DNA of 32,048 nucleotides from Brochothrix campestris FSL F6-1037 (GCF_000525915.1 NZ_AODH01000026.1:1-32048); one strand, 5' to 3'; counted from the first letter of the stretch, positions 1 to 10,731 are shown. Made by a program: numbers and translations. Notes: a model not told the origin generated them from the sequence alone.

Positions 1-189
1 TCGCCCGTTAAAGTAATGTCTTCAAAAGCAATCGTTGGTGCGATTTCTGAGAATGTTAACTCCCCACCTTTTCAAAGTTACACTTGCTGCTGTCGAACCG
101 TCACGCACCTCATCTGCTGATACAGTTGCTACGCTTACTCCGATTGTTCCGACGGTTAAACCAATGGCCATTAATTGTGCTAATTTCAT
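1..189 (-). pseudogene. 5' part of a small WxL-family surface protein, frameshifted, runs off left edge
   Basis: The start ATG at 189 has an AGAAGGA ribosome site just upstream. The first 25 or so residues form a signal peptide (MKLAQLMAIGLTVG..., ending VSADE). The frame then breaks at a run of four T (plus strand 69-72); removing one base restores a reading like SVTLKGGELTFSEIAP, typical of the mature start of WxL proteins. It is the last visible gene of module 1, one base after the LPXTG gene stop and so probably co-transcribed. The WxL motifs lie outside the window, so the family is inferred from the N-terminal segment and context. The frameshift may be real or an assembly error. Confidence 0.6.
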
Positions 190-190
190 A

Positions 191-583
191 TTATATTCCT
201 TCTCTCTGATTATATTTTTTACTACAATAGGCTCCTAAAATGACTATTCCCCAACCGATAATACTGAATATTCCGTTATTATCACCTGTCTGTGGCAATC
301 GAACATACTCAATACTAATATTTTCGGTGTATTCCTTCTGCGTATGATTGTCGACATAATAACTAATATTACCTATGCTATCCTGTTTATTTACCTGTTT
401 TTCAATCACTAGCGGTGGTGTTAATACGGCACCTGTTTCATCTGTCAGATGTTGATCAAATACGCTTACTGACACTTTTGTTTCAGCCTCATCAAAAACC
501 ATTGCCTTCACACCACCAACACTAGCACTAGCACCCATACTACAAAGAACAAGAAGCAAAACGACAACTGTTTTTTTCATCAT
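191..583 (-). CDS. Small LPXTG sortase-anchored protein of WxL module 1
   Basis: A 130-residue secreted protein. It has an N-terminal signal peptide (MMKKTVVVLLLVLCSMGASA) and a C-terminal sorting signal LPQTGD near residues 96-101, followed by a hydrophobic stretch and a KKYNQR tail, so sortase should couple it to peptidoglycan. Its start lies directly after the stop of the large WxL-like gene and its ribosome site (GGGGAGG) lies inside that gene's end, which suggests coupled translation. One short LPXTG protein per WxL locus is the usual enterococcal arrangement, where it is thought to be the covalent wall anchor of the complex. Unlike its counterparts in modules 2 and 3 it lacks the YQSxVVTGFYG segment after the signal peptide, so this module is the more divergent one. 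Confidence 0.85.
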   Translation of the reverse strand: MMKKTVVVLLLVLCSMGASASVGGVKAMVFDEAETKVSVSVFDQHLTDETGAVLTPPLVIEKQVNKQDSIGNISYYVDNHTQKEYTENISIEYVRLPQTGDNNGIFSIIGWGIVILGAYCSKKYNQREGI

Positions 584-2860
584 TTATTCCTCCCCTAATA
601 TGAGCGACCACTCAAGTGTGGAATGATATGTTTTATCCGCTTTTAAATTATTATGAGCAGGTAGTTGTAATAAGACACCTTGCTCAGCTCCCCAACTTAT
701 TGAGGTGTTATCCGGTTGATTCTCTATTTTATCTTGACTATATATTGTGATATTTTCCGTTAAATAGCTCCTGTTGTTCTGATAATCGACAAATGTCATA
801 TATTGATCCAACTCTTGCTCACCTGATACTTTCAAATTGATGTGCCAATTTGTTTTCAAACTGTCCATTCGTGTATCATCTACTTCTAACTGCCAATCAT
901 CAATTGCGCGTTCGACAGTTGTTTCACTAGGATTGAACGTATAGTCTTTAAAATTCATCGTCGTCGGTACCTTCATTGAAATATCACCGTCGTCGACTTC
1001 AATCGTAATTGGCTGATCGTAACGAATTACATTATTTTCTCCTAGTTGCTCTTCAACTAACACTTTACCTGCTTGCAAGCCTGTTTCAGCTGTATTCGGA
1101 TAAGAACTAAACCCTTTCAGCGATACATTGCCCGGTAATTTCCCATGATAAAACGCATGGATCATAGCATCTAACTCACTCAATGATGTTAATCGTGAAA
1201 CAGGAACTGTTTTAACTTCTAAATGCGCTGCTGCAACCGTTGAGAATTTTTTATTTTGATACAGATAATAGATTGCTTGTTCATGAATTCGATTGTTATC
1301 GATGAAGGCTATTTTTTTACCATCATTATAGGTTTCTAACAAATTAGTGTTTTCAGCCATGCCATCCGTTGCTACTTTAATAACACTTCCCTCCGGCAAT
1401 TCCTTACCGATTGGCAACGATTTAAAGGAGTCAATCGCATCCGTCGCTTTTAATTGTGCTTCTTCACTTGGTGTGCTCTCATTTAAAATCGGATTATCTA
1501 ACTCTGGTTTATAAACCGCTATCGAGATATTATTGCCTACTACTTTTGTCACATTACGATCATCAATATCGACTAAATCAAGTTTTCCATCGTTAACCGT
1601 CACTCCACCAATAATTTGATTATCGGTATTGGTTAATTGGATGGCTGTTCCCATTTTAACTGTGACTGGGACAGTCAGCTCTAAGTCACTATGATACTTC
1701 TCACTAAAAATCCGAATCGCAACTTCACTTGTTCCAACTGCATTGGCCGAAAAAGTTGAAACTAATTCAACCTCATAATCCGTGCTATCAATCGCATCGC
1801 CACTTAAGGTTGTCACGTCTTTGACCCATTGTTTGAGGACTACTTTAGGAATGTCTTGTCCGAGCACGAGTGTTTGAGCAACCGGTTGTGCGACTAACGT
1901 CTCAAACACCTCAAATGGGACGGTTACAATCGTTTGTTGTCCGTATTCATCTGTTAATTGAATGGTAGCCTCAGCTGGCCCTAAGACGCTTGTATCTGGT
2001 TGTGTTAAAAATGTCGCGGTGACTTTCCCTGCACTTGTTTTAACGTTATAGTAATCACTCACCTCTAACGAAACTGTGCTACCGTATGCCAGTCGTGTTG
2101 TTTCTTCTTTTGGTGTCACGACAAGTTCCGGAGCTGGCTCGGCAAAATTGAGATTCACCGGACCAATACCCCTTCCACTTCGGACTTCTTCTTCATCTTC
2201 AATTTGTGTCCAACCTAACAAAGCCATTTTACGATACGTTCGTAACGAATGTTGTACTGAGTACATGAAATTAAGTGTCGTGTTAGTCGGTGCATTTTTT
2301 AACTTAGTGAACGTTAGTTTTCCATTTTGGCTACCGTTGTCTTTATACGTCACTCGAACTGTGTCGTCATTTGTAAGATAAATATCGGTGATTCCAACCA
2401 TACCAGAGAAACGTATATTCGCATTATTTGGTAAATAATAAAAGTCTGGAATTAATTTAACGTTCGGAACTACAATTTCAAGTGTGCTGCCTTTTAAATA
2501 ACCTAATTTTTTTGGATTCTCACTAATCGCTGCTCTGACAGCTCTTTGAAGCGCCTCTCTATTTGCATCGGCTAATTCACGCGCCTCAAGATAATAAGAA
2601 TAGTTACCTCGTAAAGTCGGCCCACTGTTACTCGCCATTTTTTCGCTTTGTGTCACAAGCGGTTTATCTATCACCGCTTCACTACCTGTTAGACTCGAAT
2701 TATTTATTTTGGTTTCGTTCGAATCAACTTCACTATTCTCTGCCTGTATACTATTATTTTCACCATTATCTGATGGTAATGTCGTTTGTGCTTCCACTGG
2801 TGATACCATCACTACTAAGCTCGCACACATGATTAACTGTAATAGTCCGGATCGCTTCAT
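584..2860 (-). CDS. Large secreted WxL-like surface protein of module 1
   Basis: A protein of about 758 residues with a signal peptide (MKRSGLLQLIMCASLVVMVSP). It ends in YHSTLEWSLILGEE, which matches the distal WxL motif (W-S-L). The expected first WxL motif is degenerate (NWHINLKV). After a Ser/Asn-rich segment there is an approximately 150-residue N-terminal region without a recognised domain, then stretches that look like beta-sandwich repeats ending in VPFEV and VPVTV. ATG at 2860 is preferred over ATG at 2875 because GAGGTGGAG sits correctly before it, and because the repaired upstream gene ends at 2862. It is probably the displayed adhesin or ligand-binding subunit of module 1; ligand unknown. 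Confidence 0.75.
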   Translation of the reverse strand: MKRSGLLQLIMCASLVVMVSPVEAQTTLPSDNGENNSIQAENSEVDSNETKINNSSLTGSEAVIDKPLVTQSEKMASNSGPTLRGNYSYYLEARELADANREALQRAVRAAISENPKKLGYLKGSTLEIVVPNVKLIPDFYYLPNNANIRFSGMVGITDIYLTNDDTVRVTYKDNGSQNGKLTFTKLKNAPTNTTLNFMYSVQHSLRTYRKMALLGWTQIEDEEEVRSGRGIGPVNLNFAEPAPELVVTPKEETTRLAYGSTVSLEVSDYYNVKTSAGKVTATFLTQPDTSVLGPAEATIQLTDEYGQQTIVTVPFEVFETLVAQPVAQTLVLGQDIPKVVLKQWVKDVTTLSGDAIDSTDYEVELVSTFSANAVGTSEVAIRIFSEKYHSDLELTVPVTVKMGTAIQLTNTDNQIIGGVTVNDGKLDLVDIDDRNVTKVVGNNISIAVYKPELDNPILNESTPSEEAQLKATDAIDSFKSLPIGKELPEGSVIKVATDGMAENTNLLETYNDGKKIAFIDNNRIHEQAIYYLYQNKKFSTVAAAHLEVKTVPVSRLTSLSELDAMIHAFYHGKLPGNVSLKGFSSYPNTAETGLQAGKVLVEEQLGENNVIRYDQPITIEVDDGDISMKVPTTMNFKDYTFNPSETTVERAIDDWQLEVDDTRMDSLKTNWHINLKVSGEQELDQYMTFVDYQNNRSYLTENITIYSQDKIENQPDNTSISWGAEQGVLLQLPAHNNLKADKTYHSTLEWSLILGEE

Positions 2861-2861
2861 C

Positions 2862-3862
2862 TTACTCCACCTCATTTCGCTGTTTGTTTTTTTTCAATAA
2901 AATAATAATGATCATTAAAATTAAGACTGCAATAATGCCCAACAAGATATACATTTTCAGTGAATTCGTGTTTTTTTTCTTTTTCATCGACAGATGTCGC
3001 ATTAAGGGTATCTGCTTCCTCTTTATCAATCGTTAATGCCTCTGTCCATGTTTTCTCAAAACCATCCGCGATTACTTTCAGGGTCACCTGATAGGTTCCT
3101 ACTTCAAATGGTTTATCAAGTGCCCATTGTAAGTCTGCCGTTGATTTCGGAGCGAATTTCAGGTTGTTTTTCTTATTTTCGTAATAGGTCGTATCTGTCT
3201 TGTCTTTTTGCACTTGCAATGACATTTCTATATTGCGTAAAATCGCGCCTTTTGGATTTTCTAACACAGTTACCAATCGATTGCGTAAACCTGTTTGGCT
3301 AATCGTGACTTTTTTCAAATTCAATTTGGCCTGTTGTTGATCCGTTTTCGTTTGTAGCTTGATGGGGATAATGTAGCTGTACTTATTTTGAATATTACTT
3401 TCTGATTTAGCGGCACTCACTTGTTCAATCTTAATGCCACCTAACATTAACCCATCAATACCAGACATTGGAATCTTCACTTCAACATTGAGTGTTTTTT
3501 CTGACTGAGCAGCAATGCTCCCTGCCTCATCTGCTGTCGCTATATTAGTAAATGTATCTTTTTGTTTCTTTTGTTCGACCTTATTTTTGTAATCAATGAT
3601 TCCATTACTATTCGTTACCCCTGCAACAACAACACTGTTTAGTTGCATTGCCTTTTTACTCTTGTTTTTTTAAAATCACCTGTATTATTTGAGTACTACC
3701 TGGCTTGACTAATAGGTCAAATTGATCGGTTATATTTTTTTGTTGATTTTCTGGCAAGACTGGTGTTACTGTATACATAGGGCCTTTATTGTCCGAGGCA
3801 TAAACATTTCCCCCTCCGATAAACATGCTTATAAATACAATAGCTACTAAAAAATTTTTCAT
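2862..3862 (-). pseudogene. DUF916/DUF3324 membrane-anchored WxL-partner protein, two frameshifts
   Basis: Homologous along its length to the proteins at 11510-12551 and 25613-26655. The start ATG at 3862 follows GGGAGGATAAG and opens a signal peptide (MKNFLVAIVFISMFIGGGNVYA). DUF916 (N-terminal half) breaks at T7 (3665-3671) and resumes as SKKAMQLNSVVVAGVTNSNG. DUF3324 follows. A second break at T8 (2971-2978) hides the C-terminal membrane helix; in the shifted frame it reads MYILLGIIAVLILMIIIILLKK and stops at 2862. Removing one base at each site gives 332 residues, close to the 346 of the paralogs. Family role: anchors WxL proteins to the membrane and binds peptidoglycan. It is first in its operon, divergent from regulator 1. 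Confidence 0.8.
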
Positions 3863-4041
3863 CTTATCCTCCCTAACCTTATCCTTATAAAAGAGCAGTG
3901 ATTTATGAAATTCCAAATTTCTCAGCTGTTTATACTAATCTTTTTTCTAAAAAACATCACTTTTGCTCTCTATCTAAATATAACTTTACATTATCCTGTA
4001 ATGACACGATAGCCCATTATCTGTAAAAAAATTAACACGAA

Positions 4042-4087
4042 TTGCAACAGCCGAACTGGGGTATAGTATTAGGAGTATTGAAAGGAG
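4042..4087 (+). promoter_or_regulatory. Candidate promoter and ribosome site of Mga-like regulator 1
   Basis: TTGCAA (4042-4047), a 16-base spacer and TAGTAT (4064-4069) resemble a housekeeping promoter. AAAGGAG (4081-4087) is seven bases before the ATG at 4095. The 230-base gap between the divergent start codons (3862 and 4095) must also hold the module 1 promoter, for which no good consensus was seen. That would fit an activator-dependent promoter, but this is inference. Confidence 0.35.
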
Positions 4088-4094
4088 TCATATC

Positions 4095-5618
4095 ATGCAT
4101 AAAATTCTCGATAAGCAAGAAGGCTATAGTTTACAATGTTTACGTTATTTTGCCCGTAATAAACGTTCCACTTCGATTGACCTGCAGAAAATGTCTGAGG
4201 CACTGGATTGGAACCGACGTGCTTTAGCTAAAAATTTGGATTGTCTCCAAGACGATATCCAAAAGAATGATTGGGGAACTCATTTGAATTTCACTTATAA
4301 TACCTCAAGCATTACATTAGAAATATCCCCCCTTTTTTCAATTGACTTTTTTGCAACGCATTATATTGAAACTAATATTCAATTCCAATTTTGTCATGCC
4401 ATTTTTAATGATGAATTCGTTAGCTTTCAAGATTTCACTGATAATAATTTCATTACAAAAGCAACAATGTATCGTAAATTAAATCGTTTGAAAGAGTTAC
4501 TTGAAGCCTTTGAAGTTTCACTCGACTTAACTAAACACGAGCGATTAATTGGTGAAGAACATCAAATTCGTTATTTTTTTTACTGTTTATTCACCGATGC
4601 TTACCACTTTTTAACAGACTTCGCTCATAACGTTGACTCCAATTTATTGGATGATTTATTAGCAAACATACATGCCCATACACCTTTGATGCCTTATTCA
4701 AGTTTATTAAAGCTACGAACCTTTTTAGCCATTACCATCTCTCGTATTAAACAAGGATTCATTTTAGATCATTCATCACCGTTACCTGATATTTCGACTG
4801 TTATCTTAACCAAGACAGATGTTGAGGCTTGGGTAGCTAACACTTTTTCAACAGTGCTCGGCTTAACTGATGAGCAAGTGGCAGCTGAAGTTAATGGCAT
4901 GCATTTTATGATTTCAACACTCAATGTGTATCCGCTCGCTTACTTTGAAAACATTAATTTCACACCGTTTAATGCGGCTTCACTTTTCAAAGTTGAAGCT
5001 GAACAGTTTATTAATTGCTATTGTGACTACTTTAATAAATCATTAACAGCAACGGAATATGCCCACTTACAAGTTAATTTAATCGCGATTAACGCGCATA
5101 TCAAGCATGTTAAAGGCTCAGAACATAATTCACGCATGCAACTCAACTTAAAAACAGTAATGGAACGTCATCCACTTACGTTTGAGACTTGTGCTTCTTT
5201 TTTCACTTATTTAGAAGAACAAACCCATATTGTACTCAACAATGCAAGTAAGGTTCAATATTTCTTACTACTTCGTGATGCTATCCGCTTCATGCATAAA
5301 CCTTTACGTGTCTGTCTTTTATCAAAAATAACAGACTCTCAACATGTTTTTTTAAAAACTATCTTACAACAATCAACACAAATACCGTTACAATTCATTC
5401 CATATCCTGATGAAACTGTTGATTTGTATATTTCAGACTTTCAAGTGCAACATCTTGAAGAACGCTACCCCAACGCACTGTTTTATTTCTGGTCTTCAAT
5501 GCCAGAAGAACAGGAATGGGTCTATATCTTAGATATCTTACATAAAACCTATCATGAAAAAGGAGTCGCTACCCTTATTACGACACAAAAAAAAAGGTTA
5601 GAGGACTATGTCCTCTAA
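4095..5618 (+). CDS. Mga-family transcriptional regulator 1
   Basis: A 507-residue protein starting MHKILDK, like its two paralogs in this window (MHKLLDK and MHKLLDN). The N-terminal region has a predicted helix-turn-helix around residues 30-60 (LQKMSEALDWNRRALAKNLDCL) and a second one around 115-150 (FTDNNFITKATMYRKLNRLKELL), the two-HTH layout of Mga/AtxA regulators. The middle is mostly helical, like PRD domains, and carries the conserved GEEHQIRYFFYCLF. The C-terminus (YISDFQVQHLEERYP) resembles an EIIB-like fold. No signal peptide, so cytoplasmic. It lies head-to-head with module 1 and probably activates it. The stop codon is inside the terminator stem at 5591-5625. Intact, unlike regulator 2. 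Confidence 0.85.
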   Translation: MHKILDKQEGYSLQCLRYFARNKRSTSIDLQKMSEALDWNRRALAKNLDCLQDDIQKNDWGTHLNFTYNTSSITLEISPLFSIDFFATHYIETNIQFQFCHAIFNDEFVSFQDFTDNNFITKATMYRKLNRLKELLEAFEVSLDLTKHERLIGEEHQIRYFFYCLFTDAYHFLTDFAHNVDSNLLDDLLANIHAHTPLMPYSSLLKLRTFLAITISRIKQGFILDHSSPLPDISTVILTKTDVEAWVANTFSTVLGLTDEQVAAEVNGMHFMISTLNVYPLAYFENINFTPFNAASLFKVEAEQFINCYCDYFNKSLTATEYAHLQVNLIAINAHIKHVKGSEHNSRMQLNLKTVMERHPLTFETCASFFTYLEEQTHIVLNNASKVQYFLLLRDAIRFMHKPLRVCLLSKITDSQHVFLKTILQQSTQIPLQFIPYPDETVDLYISDFQVQHLEERYPNALFYFWSSMPEEQEWVYILDILHKTYHEKGVATLITTQKKRLEDYVL

Positions 5619-5625
5619 CCTTTTT
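5591..5625. terminator. Bidirectional intrinsic terminator between regulator 1 and module 2
   Basis: A perfect 16-bp stem (5591-5606 with 5610-5625) closes a three-base loop. It has a T run on the plus-strand side and a longer A run (T on the minus strand) on the other. It overlaps the last codons of regulator 1 and ends just before the stop of the convergent WxL gene, so it can stop transcription both ways. Confidence 0.9.
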
Positions 5626-5628
5626 CAT

Positions 5629-6486
5629 TTAGTCTTCGTTACTGTTTGTCGGTACATCTGATAATGACCAAATCAATGATGAACTGTATTGATCTTGTGT
5701 TTTAATTGCTTTGCCTGGAACTGCTAAGGTTACCGCAGAGTTCCGCATCACATCAAACTCTGTTGGAAGCGTTGCTTCTGCTGTTTCAGTCGCCTCAGTT
5801 CCTGGTTTCCAATCTTTTCCAGCCATGACTGTTGGTTTTTCGCCAACTGATGAGCCGAATTTAGCTAACCATACACCCGAACCTTCTTGAGCTTGTGCTG
5901 AGAAAACAACTGCAGGCGTGCCTGGTGTTAATACAATTGCACTCGGAACATTTGATGGCGCAGTCACAGTTGATCCGGCCACTGTACTAACCGTACTCGA
6001 ACCTAAGGTGATTACTGCACCTTCCAAAACCTTATTTGCAGTCGATGTTAATTGGCGTTCCTGTGTCACTTGCAATGTCCAACCTGCTTCAGTTCCACGA
6101 TTATCGGTTACTTGCACGTAGTTGGGACGATACTCAGTTCCTGAAGTCAATTCAATTTCTTGGGCATAGGCTGAATAGATCTCATCCTTGGTGGTGATTT
6201 TACTTGTTCCGAATTGTAAACTAGAAGCAAAGTCAATGCTGAGTGGTCCAGCTGTTCCTTCGCCTGGTCCCTCTGGATTGGTTGGGTCAATCGGTACAAT
6301 CGGATTGGTTGGATCAGGATTTTCTGGATCGACCGGTAAAGTGGGGTCTGTACTTGTAATAAAGTTGACGACCGCGTTTGAGTTGTAACTTCCACCCTCA
6401 GCAGCATGCGTTGTTGTTACACCTGTCACGGTAGCTGGTACGAGTAATGCTGCGATTGCGAGTGTTTTTCCAAATGTCATTTTCAT
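5629..6486 (-). CDS. WxL-domain cell-surface protein (module 2, last gene)
   Basis: A 285-residue secreted protein with a signal peptide to about residue 29 (...TTTHAAEGG), a mature start YNSNAVVNFI, a Pro/Asp-rich linker of repeated D-P-x-N-P units (about residues 45-75) and then the WxL domain (PLSIDFASSLQFG...). Both signature motifs are present: AGWTLQV in mid-domain and IWSLSD at the C-terminus. WxL domains bind peptidoglycan non-covalently. AAGGGAG precedes the ATG at 6486; a second ATG two codons later is possible. It is closest to the protein at 23616-24452, which shares the STDPTLPVDPENPDP linker. Confidence 0.9.
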   Translation of the reverse strand: MKMTFGKTLAIAALLVPATVTGVTTTHAAEGGSYNSNAVVNFITSTDPTLPVDPENPDPTNPIVPIDPTNPEGPGEGTAGPLSIDFASSLQFGTSKITTKDEIYSAYAQEIELTSGTEYRPNYVQVTDNRGTEAGWTLQVTQERQLTSTANKVLEGAVITLGSSTVSTVAGSTVTAPSNVPSAIVLTPGTPAVVFSAQAQEGSGVWLAKFGSSVGEKPTVMAGKDWKPGTEATETAEATLPTEFDVMRNSAVTLAVPGKAIKTQDQYSSSLIWSLSDVPTNSNED

Positions 6487-6516
6487 TTTTAAAATCTCCC
6501 TTTTTAGTTGAATTTA

Positions 6517-9500
6517 TTAAGCTGGTGTATCTTTTAATACCCATTCAATGGTTCCTTGATAACTACCGGCTATACCTACGCCAGCTTTCACATTCAAGTA
6601 AAATCCTTCACCATTGTCTGACCAATGACTTGACAACTGATTTTCATCGGTTGTGTTTGTTTCACTATAAAGCGGACTAAACGTATCAGTTATGACCGTC
6701 TCATTACCTGTCTTTGGTTTGAATGATAATGCATTTATTAATTCAGAAGCATTGGCGGTCAGTTGTTGACTCATCCGTGCATCTAATGTCCATTGACTAC
6801 GAACCACACGTGTATCAGTTACAATTAAATCACCTGTTTTAGATACTAGACCATAACTTTTATCAATCGGTTTAATCGCTAGATTAGAGCCGAATGATAA
6901 ACTTTCGGGAACAGCTGCTAAGCTTAATACTCCCGTATAAGCTTCAACAACGTAGCTCACACTTGCTTCCTCACTTTGAACATCATTTGGACTTAGGTAA
7001 GTCGCAACTGTGTTAAATGAGTTTTTGACGTTTGTTTCTGCTAAATCTAATTGAATTTTGGCTTCAAATGTCACAGTAGCTGTTTCACCACCTGCTAAAC
7101 TACCTGCGTTAACACTTAATCTGTTATCTGCCGATAAGCTCGAAGCCGGTAAAACGGTTTCTTCACCTGTTGCATCAGTCAATTTGAGTGTCGCTGGATC
7201 AACACGTAATCCTTGCGGAATAGCGTTATTAATGGTTGTATCAGTTACGGTTCCTCGATTGGCTGTATTCGTTGTGTTCAAATGGTATTTAACAGTATCA
7301 CCGACATTAAATTTCCCTGAATTGTCGGTTAGGTTCTCAACGGTTTGGGTGTTTTTGATAATTGGTTGGGCTGCAACTTGTACGAGTGTATTCGCTGTTT
7401 TTTTCAAACTTTCATCACCATCTGCTACCATTGCCTGATTCAGTACCCCTTTGCCGACAGTCTCTTTTGTGACAACTACATCAATAGTAATGACACTTTC
7501 TTGATTGACCGCAATTTTTGGAATTGTTAAAGAGACATTGTTAGATATGACATTCAATGTTTGTTCTACACCATCTAAGGTTACTTGAGTGACTGTTAAC
7601 TCACTCGGAACGATATCATCGACTACGGCTTGAAGCCATTCCAAACTCCCGACATTTCCGACTGTTAACGTATACCTTAACTGATCTCCCACAATGGCTA
7701 ACGTTGGATCCATTGGTGTTGACTCAACCGGTGGTGCTTTTGTCGTTAAATTGGTCACCGTTTGAGTGAGAGTTGATAATGGAAAGACGTTTAACGTCGT
7801 AACCTTCGTTGCTGCTTGAAAAATCGCATCATGCACGGCTGTTTCAGCCACTGGATTTTCATTTCCCACCGTATCTTTCAAAAATATTTGAACGACACCG
7901 TCTGCTGGGAATTTAAGCCCCTTAGGCAGACTCAATTTCCACTTGCCATCAGATGCGACTGTCGCACTTGCATCAACGGTTTCACCGTTAATGGTAATTC
8001 GTATCGTTGCACCTGCTTCTGCCTCACTCCCACTGATTGAACGATCAACCACTTTGATTGGTTGATCAATTTTGGCCGGTGGCGGTGGAGTAATATCACT
8101 AATCGTGGTGCTAGCTGATTCACCAGTATACGGACCACGTGTTGCTACTCCAGAGATTGTTGTCCCTGCTTTATAAAAGCTATCTACTGTATAGCGAGCA
8201 TAGCCATCTTTATCTGTTATACCTGTGTATGTTTGACCCGCTTCATCGATAAAAGTCACACTGGCTTGTCCCTCAGACGCATACACAGGAATATAGGTCA
8301 CTTTACCCTCAGCTGTCGGACCATCATTATTTGGTACCTCACCAATTTTCACGCGTGCCGTGATTGTTTTATCAGCATCGGTATTCACTCGTTGGTCAGC
8401 AATCTTTTCAGGCCATTCAACCGTTGGGATTTGGTTCATTCCGGCGATTCGACGATAATCTGGTAATTTCACACCAACTAAACTAGCCTCTGATGAGGTC
8501 GCAGCTCCATTTGTGCTATAAACCTTGAAATTCGCTACTTTAGCACTCGTTAAATCAGAGGGACCTAATGGATCACTGGTTGTTTTCCATAAATCAATAT
8601 CTGTATTGGTGAGATTGAATGTCCCTGTTGTGGACAATTCAATCGCACGAGAATTGGCCCCTTTATCATAATTACGAATATCGTATCCAGCTGGATTATC
8701 AATAGTCATCGTTGTCGTACTATACATTTTCACTAACGGTTGGCCGGGGCGAACCCCAATAATATATAAGTACGAGCCCGCTTCTGCTGTAAATGTTGGA
8801 CCACTTACAGTTGCATAAACTGACTCAGCATTCGCTCGACTCGTCAGATTGACAATTGCTCCCTTTTTAGCAGTAAAGGACGAATTTGTATTTTGCATCC
8901 TAACCGCATTCCCTGGCATGATGACGTTGAAAATGGCGTTTTCACCGATTGTCATTGCTGCGTAATTCATATACACAGCCGGATAGGTCGTACCGTTTTG
9001 TGTCTGTCCGATTTGAATAATCGAGTTTTCGCCAACGGTAAACTCCTTGCTTTCACCTGTATTACCTGCAACGGCTGGAAGATTATAGTAAAATACGGAA
9101 TAGTTATAAACACTAACATTACCCGTATACTGAGTACCTGGTTCAAAAACAGTTGATCCTGTGTAGACGTTTTCAGCACAAGTGCTAATGTCATTAACTC
9201 CATACCAGGTCATTTCACCACCGGTTGCTACAACTATTCGTTGAACTTTACTTCCTTCGGTTTTTATATTACCGAGTCTCATTCGCCATTTACCACCATT
9301 AGAAACTGCTATACCAGCATCAAGATACCCCATATCGGCTGCAACGGTACAAGATGCTATAAGATCATGCATATGAAAGTCGTAGATGGCTTTAGATTGG
9401 ACAATATTTAAGGTAGGCGCGTATGCTGTCAGTTCTAATTTATGTCCATTCCCATTTAGTTCTAACGAACGCGCCGTAAAACTAATCGACCCAGTTGCTT

Positions 9501-10276
9501 TTAAATCATTCATAAGATTGATTTTAGATACTGTTGCATCTTTCCACGCTACTTGAAATTCAGCCCAGGTTGTTACGTTTACTTCAGTGCCTGCTCGTGC
9601 CATTCTTTTCATTGCTTTTTCTGAGGTTGTTTCAGTTGTTTTCACGAACTTTCGCTGCCGTTTCTAATTGTTCAGTTGTAATCGTCGTATTTTTTTCAAT
9701 TGCTTTGTTCGCTTCACTTTGTGCGCTATCTGTTGCGGCAACGTTTGTTGCTGGTGAAGATGCACTTTCTTTCTCTGCTTTTTCACTTGTGTCAAGTATC
9801 GACTGTGAATACTCTGGTTGTGTCACTGTTTCAGCAGCCGAAATGCTCGTTTCAAGTGCTGATGGTTGCGACTCTGACACACTAATCGCCAATTCGTTTG
9901 AAAGTAAGTCTTGTTGTTCAGTCTTAGTTTTTGCTACTAATTTAACTTGTCCGACTGCTGTTGGTTTGATTGTTACAATTGTTTTTTCATTACGACTATT
10001 GAGTGTTAGTTCTCTTTTGTTCTTATCAAACCTGCTGTCTTTAACATCACATTTAACGTAGTCAACACCGACTGGCAACATTATCTTTACTGCTTCTTCA
10101 CGTTTTGTAGTATCCGTTAAACGGATATCGATTTCTTCGTTCAATGTACCAGTCATTTCATCTACTGCTAGTTCAAGCGTTTGACTATTATCGGCCTGAG
10201 CTTTATCAATTACGGTACTAAACGATGAAAAAACCACTATGAAGATGATACTTAAATACGTCATTTTTTTTAACAT
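6517..10276 (-). pseudogene. Very large WxL adhesin with beta-helix, Ig-like and DUF11-like domains, one frameshift
   Basis: Two overlapping frames (10276-9632 and 9645-6517) make one gene; removing one base at T4 (9639-9642) gives 1252 residues. Order in the repaired protein: signal peptide (MLKKMTYLSIIFIVVFSSFS); an Ig-like N-terminal module (about 30-135); a Ser/Thr/Glu-rich linker (to about 210); a long region that looks like a right-handed beta-helix (NLMNDLKATGSISF onward, about 230-590); a bacterial Ig-like domain (about 735-815); two DUF11-like domains typical of stalks; and a C-terminal WxL domain with SQWTLDAR and IEWVLKD. Probably the displayed adhesin of module 2; ligand unknown. 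The N-terminal module resembles that of the lectin adhesin at 20708. If the shift is real, the WxL anchor is lost. Confidence 0.8.
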
Positions 10277-10306
10277 AAACTGTCTCCTCCATTTGTTTTA
10301 ACATCA

Positions 10307-10663
10307 TCATTTTGCATAACGTAAGCGATACAAGCTCCTACCAACTAATATAAAACCGCCCAACATCAGAACGAGTGAGTACTGATCGCCTGTCACTGGT
10401 AAAATGGTGCTACTTGTTTGTCTGTGTGTTTCTCGTTGTACTTGAGTGTTTACTGGTGTTTCTCCCTCCGAGTCGTTTGAGACTGACTCAGTTTCTGCAG
10501 GTTCATTGTCAATAAGTGTATCCTCGTCAACTACATACTCGCCGTAAAAACCAGTGACCACATTTGATTGATAGGCTGCTGCCTGTGCGGTTTGTATAGC
10601 GATTATATTTCCACTACAGGTGAGTGCACCAATGATGACAAAAACTAATACGCCTTTTTTCAT
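10307..10663 (-). CDS. Small LPXTG sortase-anchored protein of module 2
   Basis: About 118 residues: signal peptide (MKKGVLVFVIIGALTCSG...), mature start AYQSNVVTGFYGEYV, an acidic Ser/Thr/Glu linker, and the sorting signal LPVTGD followed by a hydrophobic helix and RSLYRLRYAK. The start at 10663 is chosen because GGAGGAGGG precedes it and the signal peptide begins there; an in-frame upstream start at 10684 would include that ribosome site. It sits between the WxL gene at 10732 and the adhesin, the same position relative to the first WxL gene as in module 3. Probably the covalent wall anchor of the complex. Confidence 0.85.
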   Translation of the reverse strand: MKKGVLVFVIIGALTCSGNIIAIQTAQAAAYQSNVVTGFYGEYVVDEDTLIDNEPAETESVSNDSEGETPVNTQVQRETHRQTSSTILPVTGDQYSLVLMLGGFILVGRSLYRLRYAK

Positions 10664-10731
10664 CAGGTTTCCCTCCTCCAACATCTACCAACAAATGGTA
10701 GGACACCACTTACTGGTATATCTGTTACTTA

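Noticed and set aside
3656-3680. Programmed ribosomal frameshift at A7 in the DUF916/DUF3324 gene.
   Set aside because: The paralogs break at other places, no conserved downstream structure was seen, and the needed shift is +1 rather than the usual -1 on such runs. Kept only as part of the homopolymer finding.
9534-10061. A 175-residue plus-strand ORF opposite the module 2 adhesin.
   Set aside because: It is the antisense shadow of the Ser/Thr-rich linker, has no ribosome site and matches nothing recognised.
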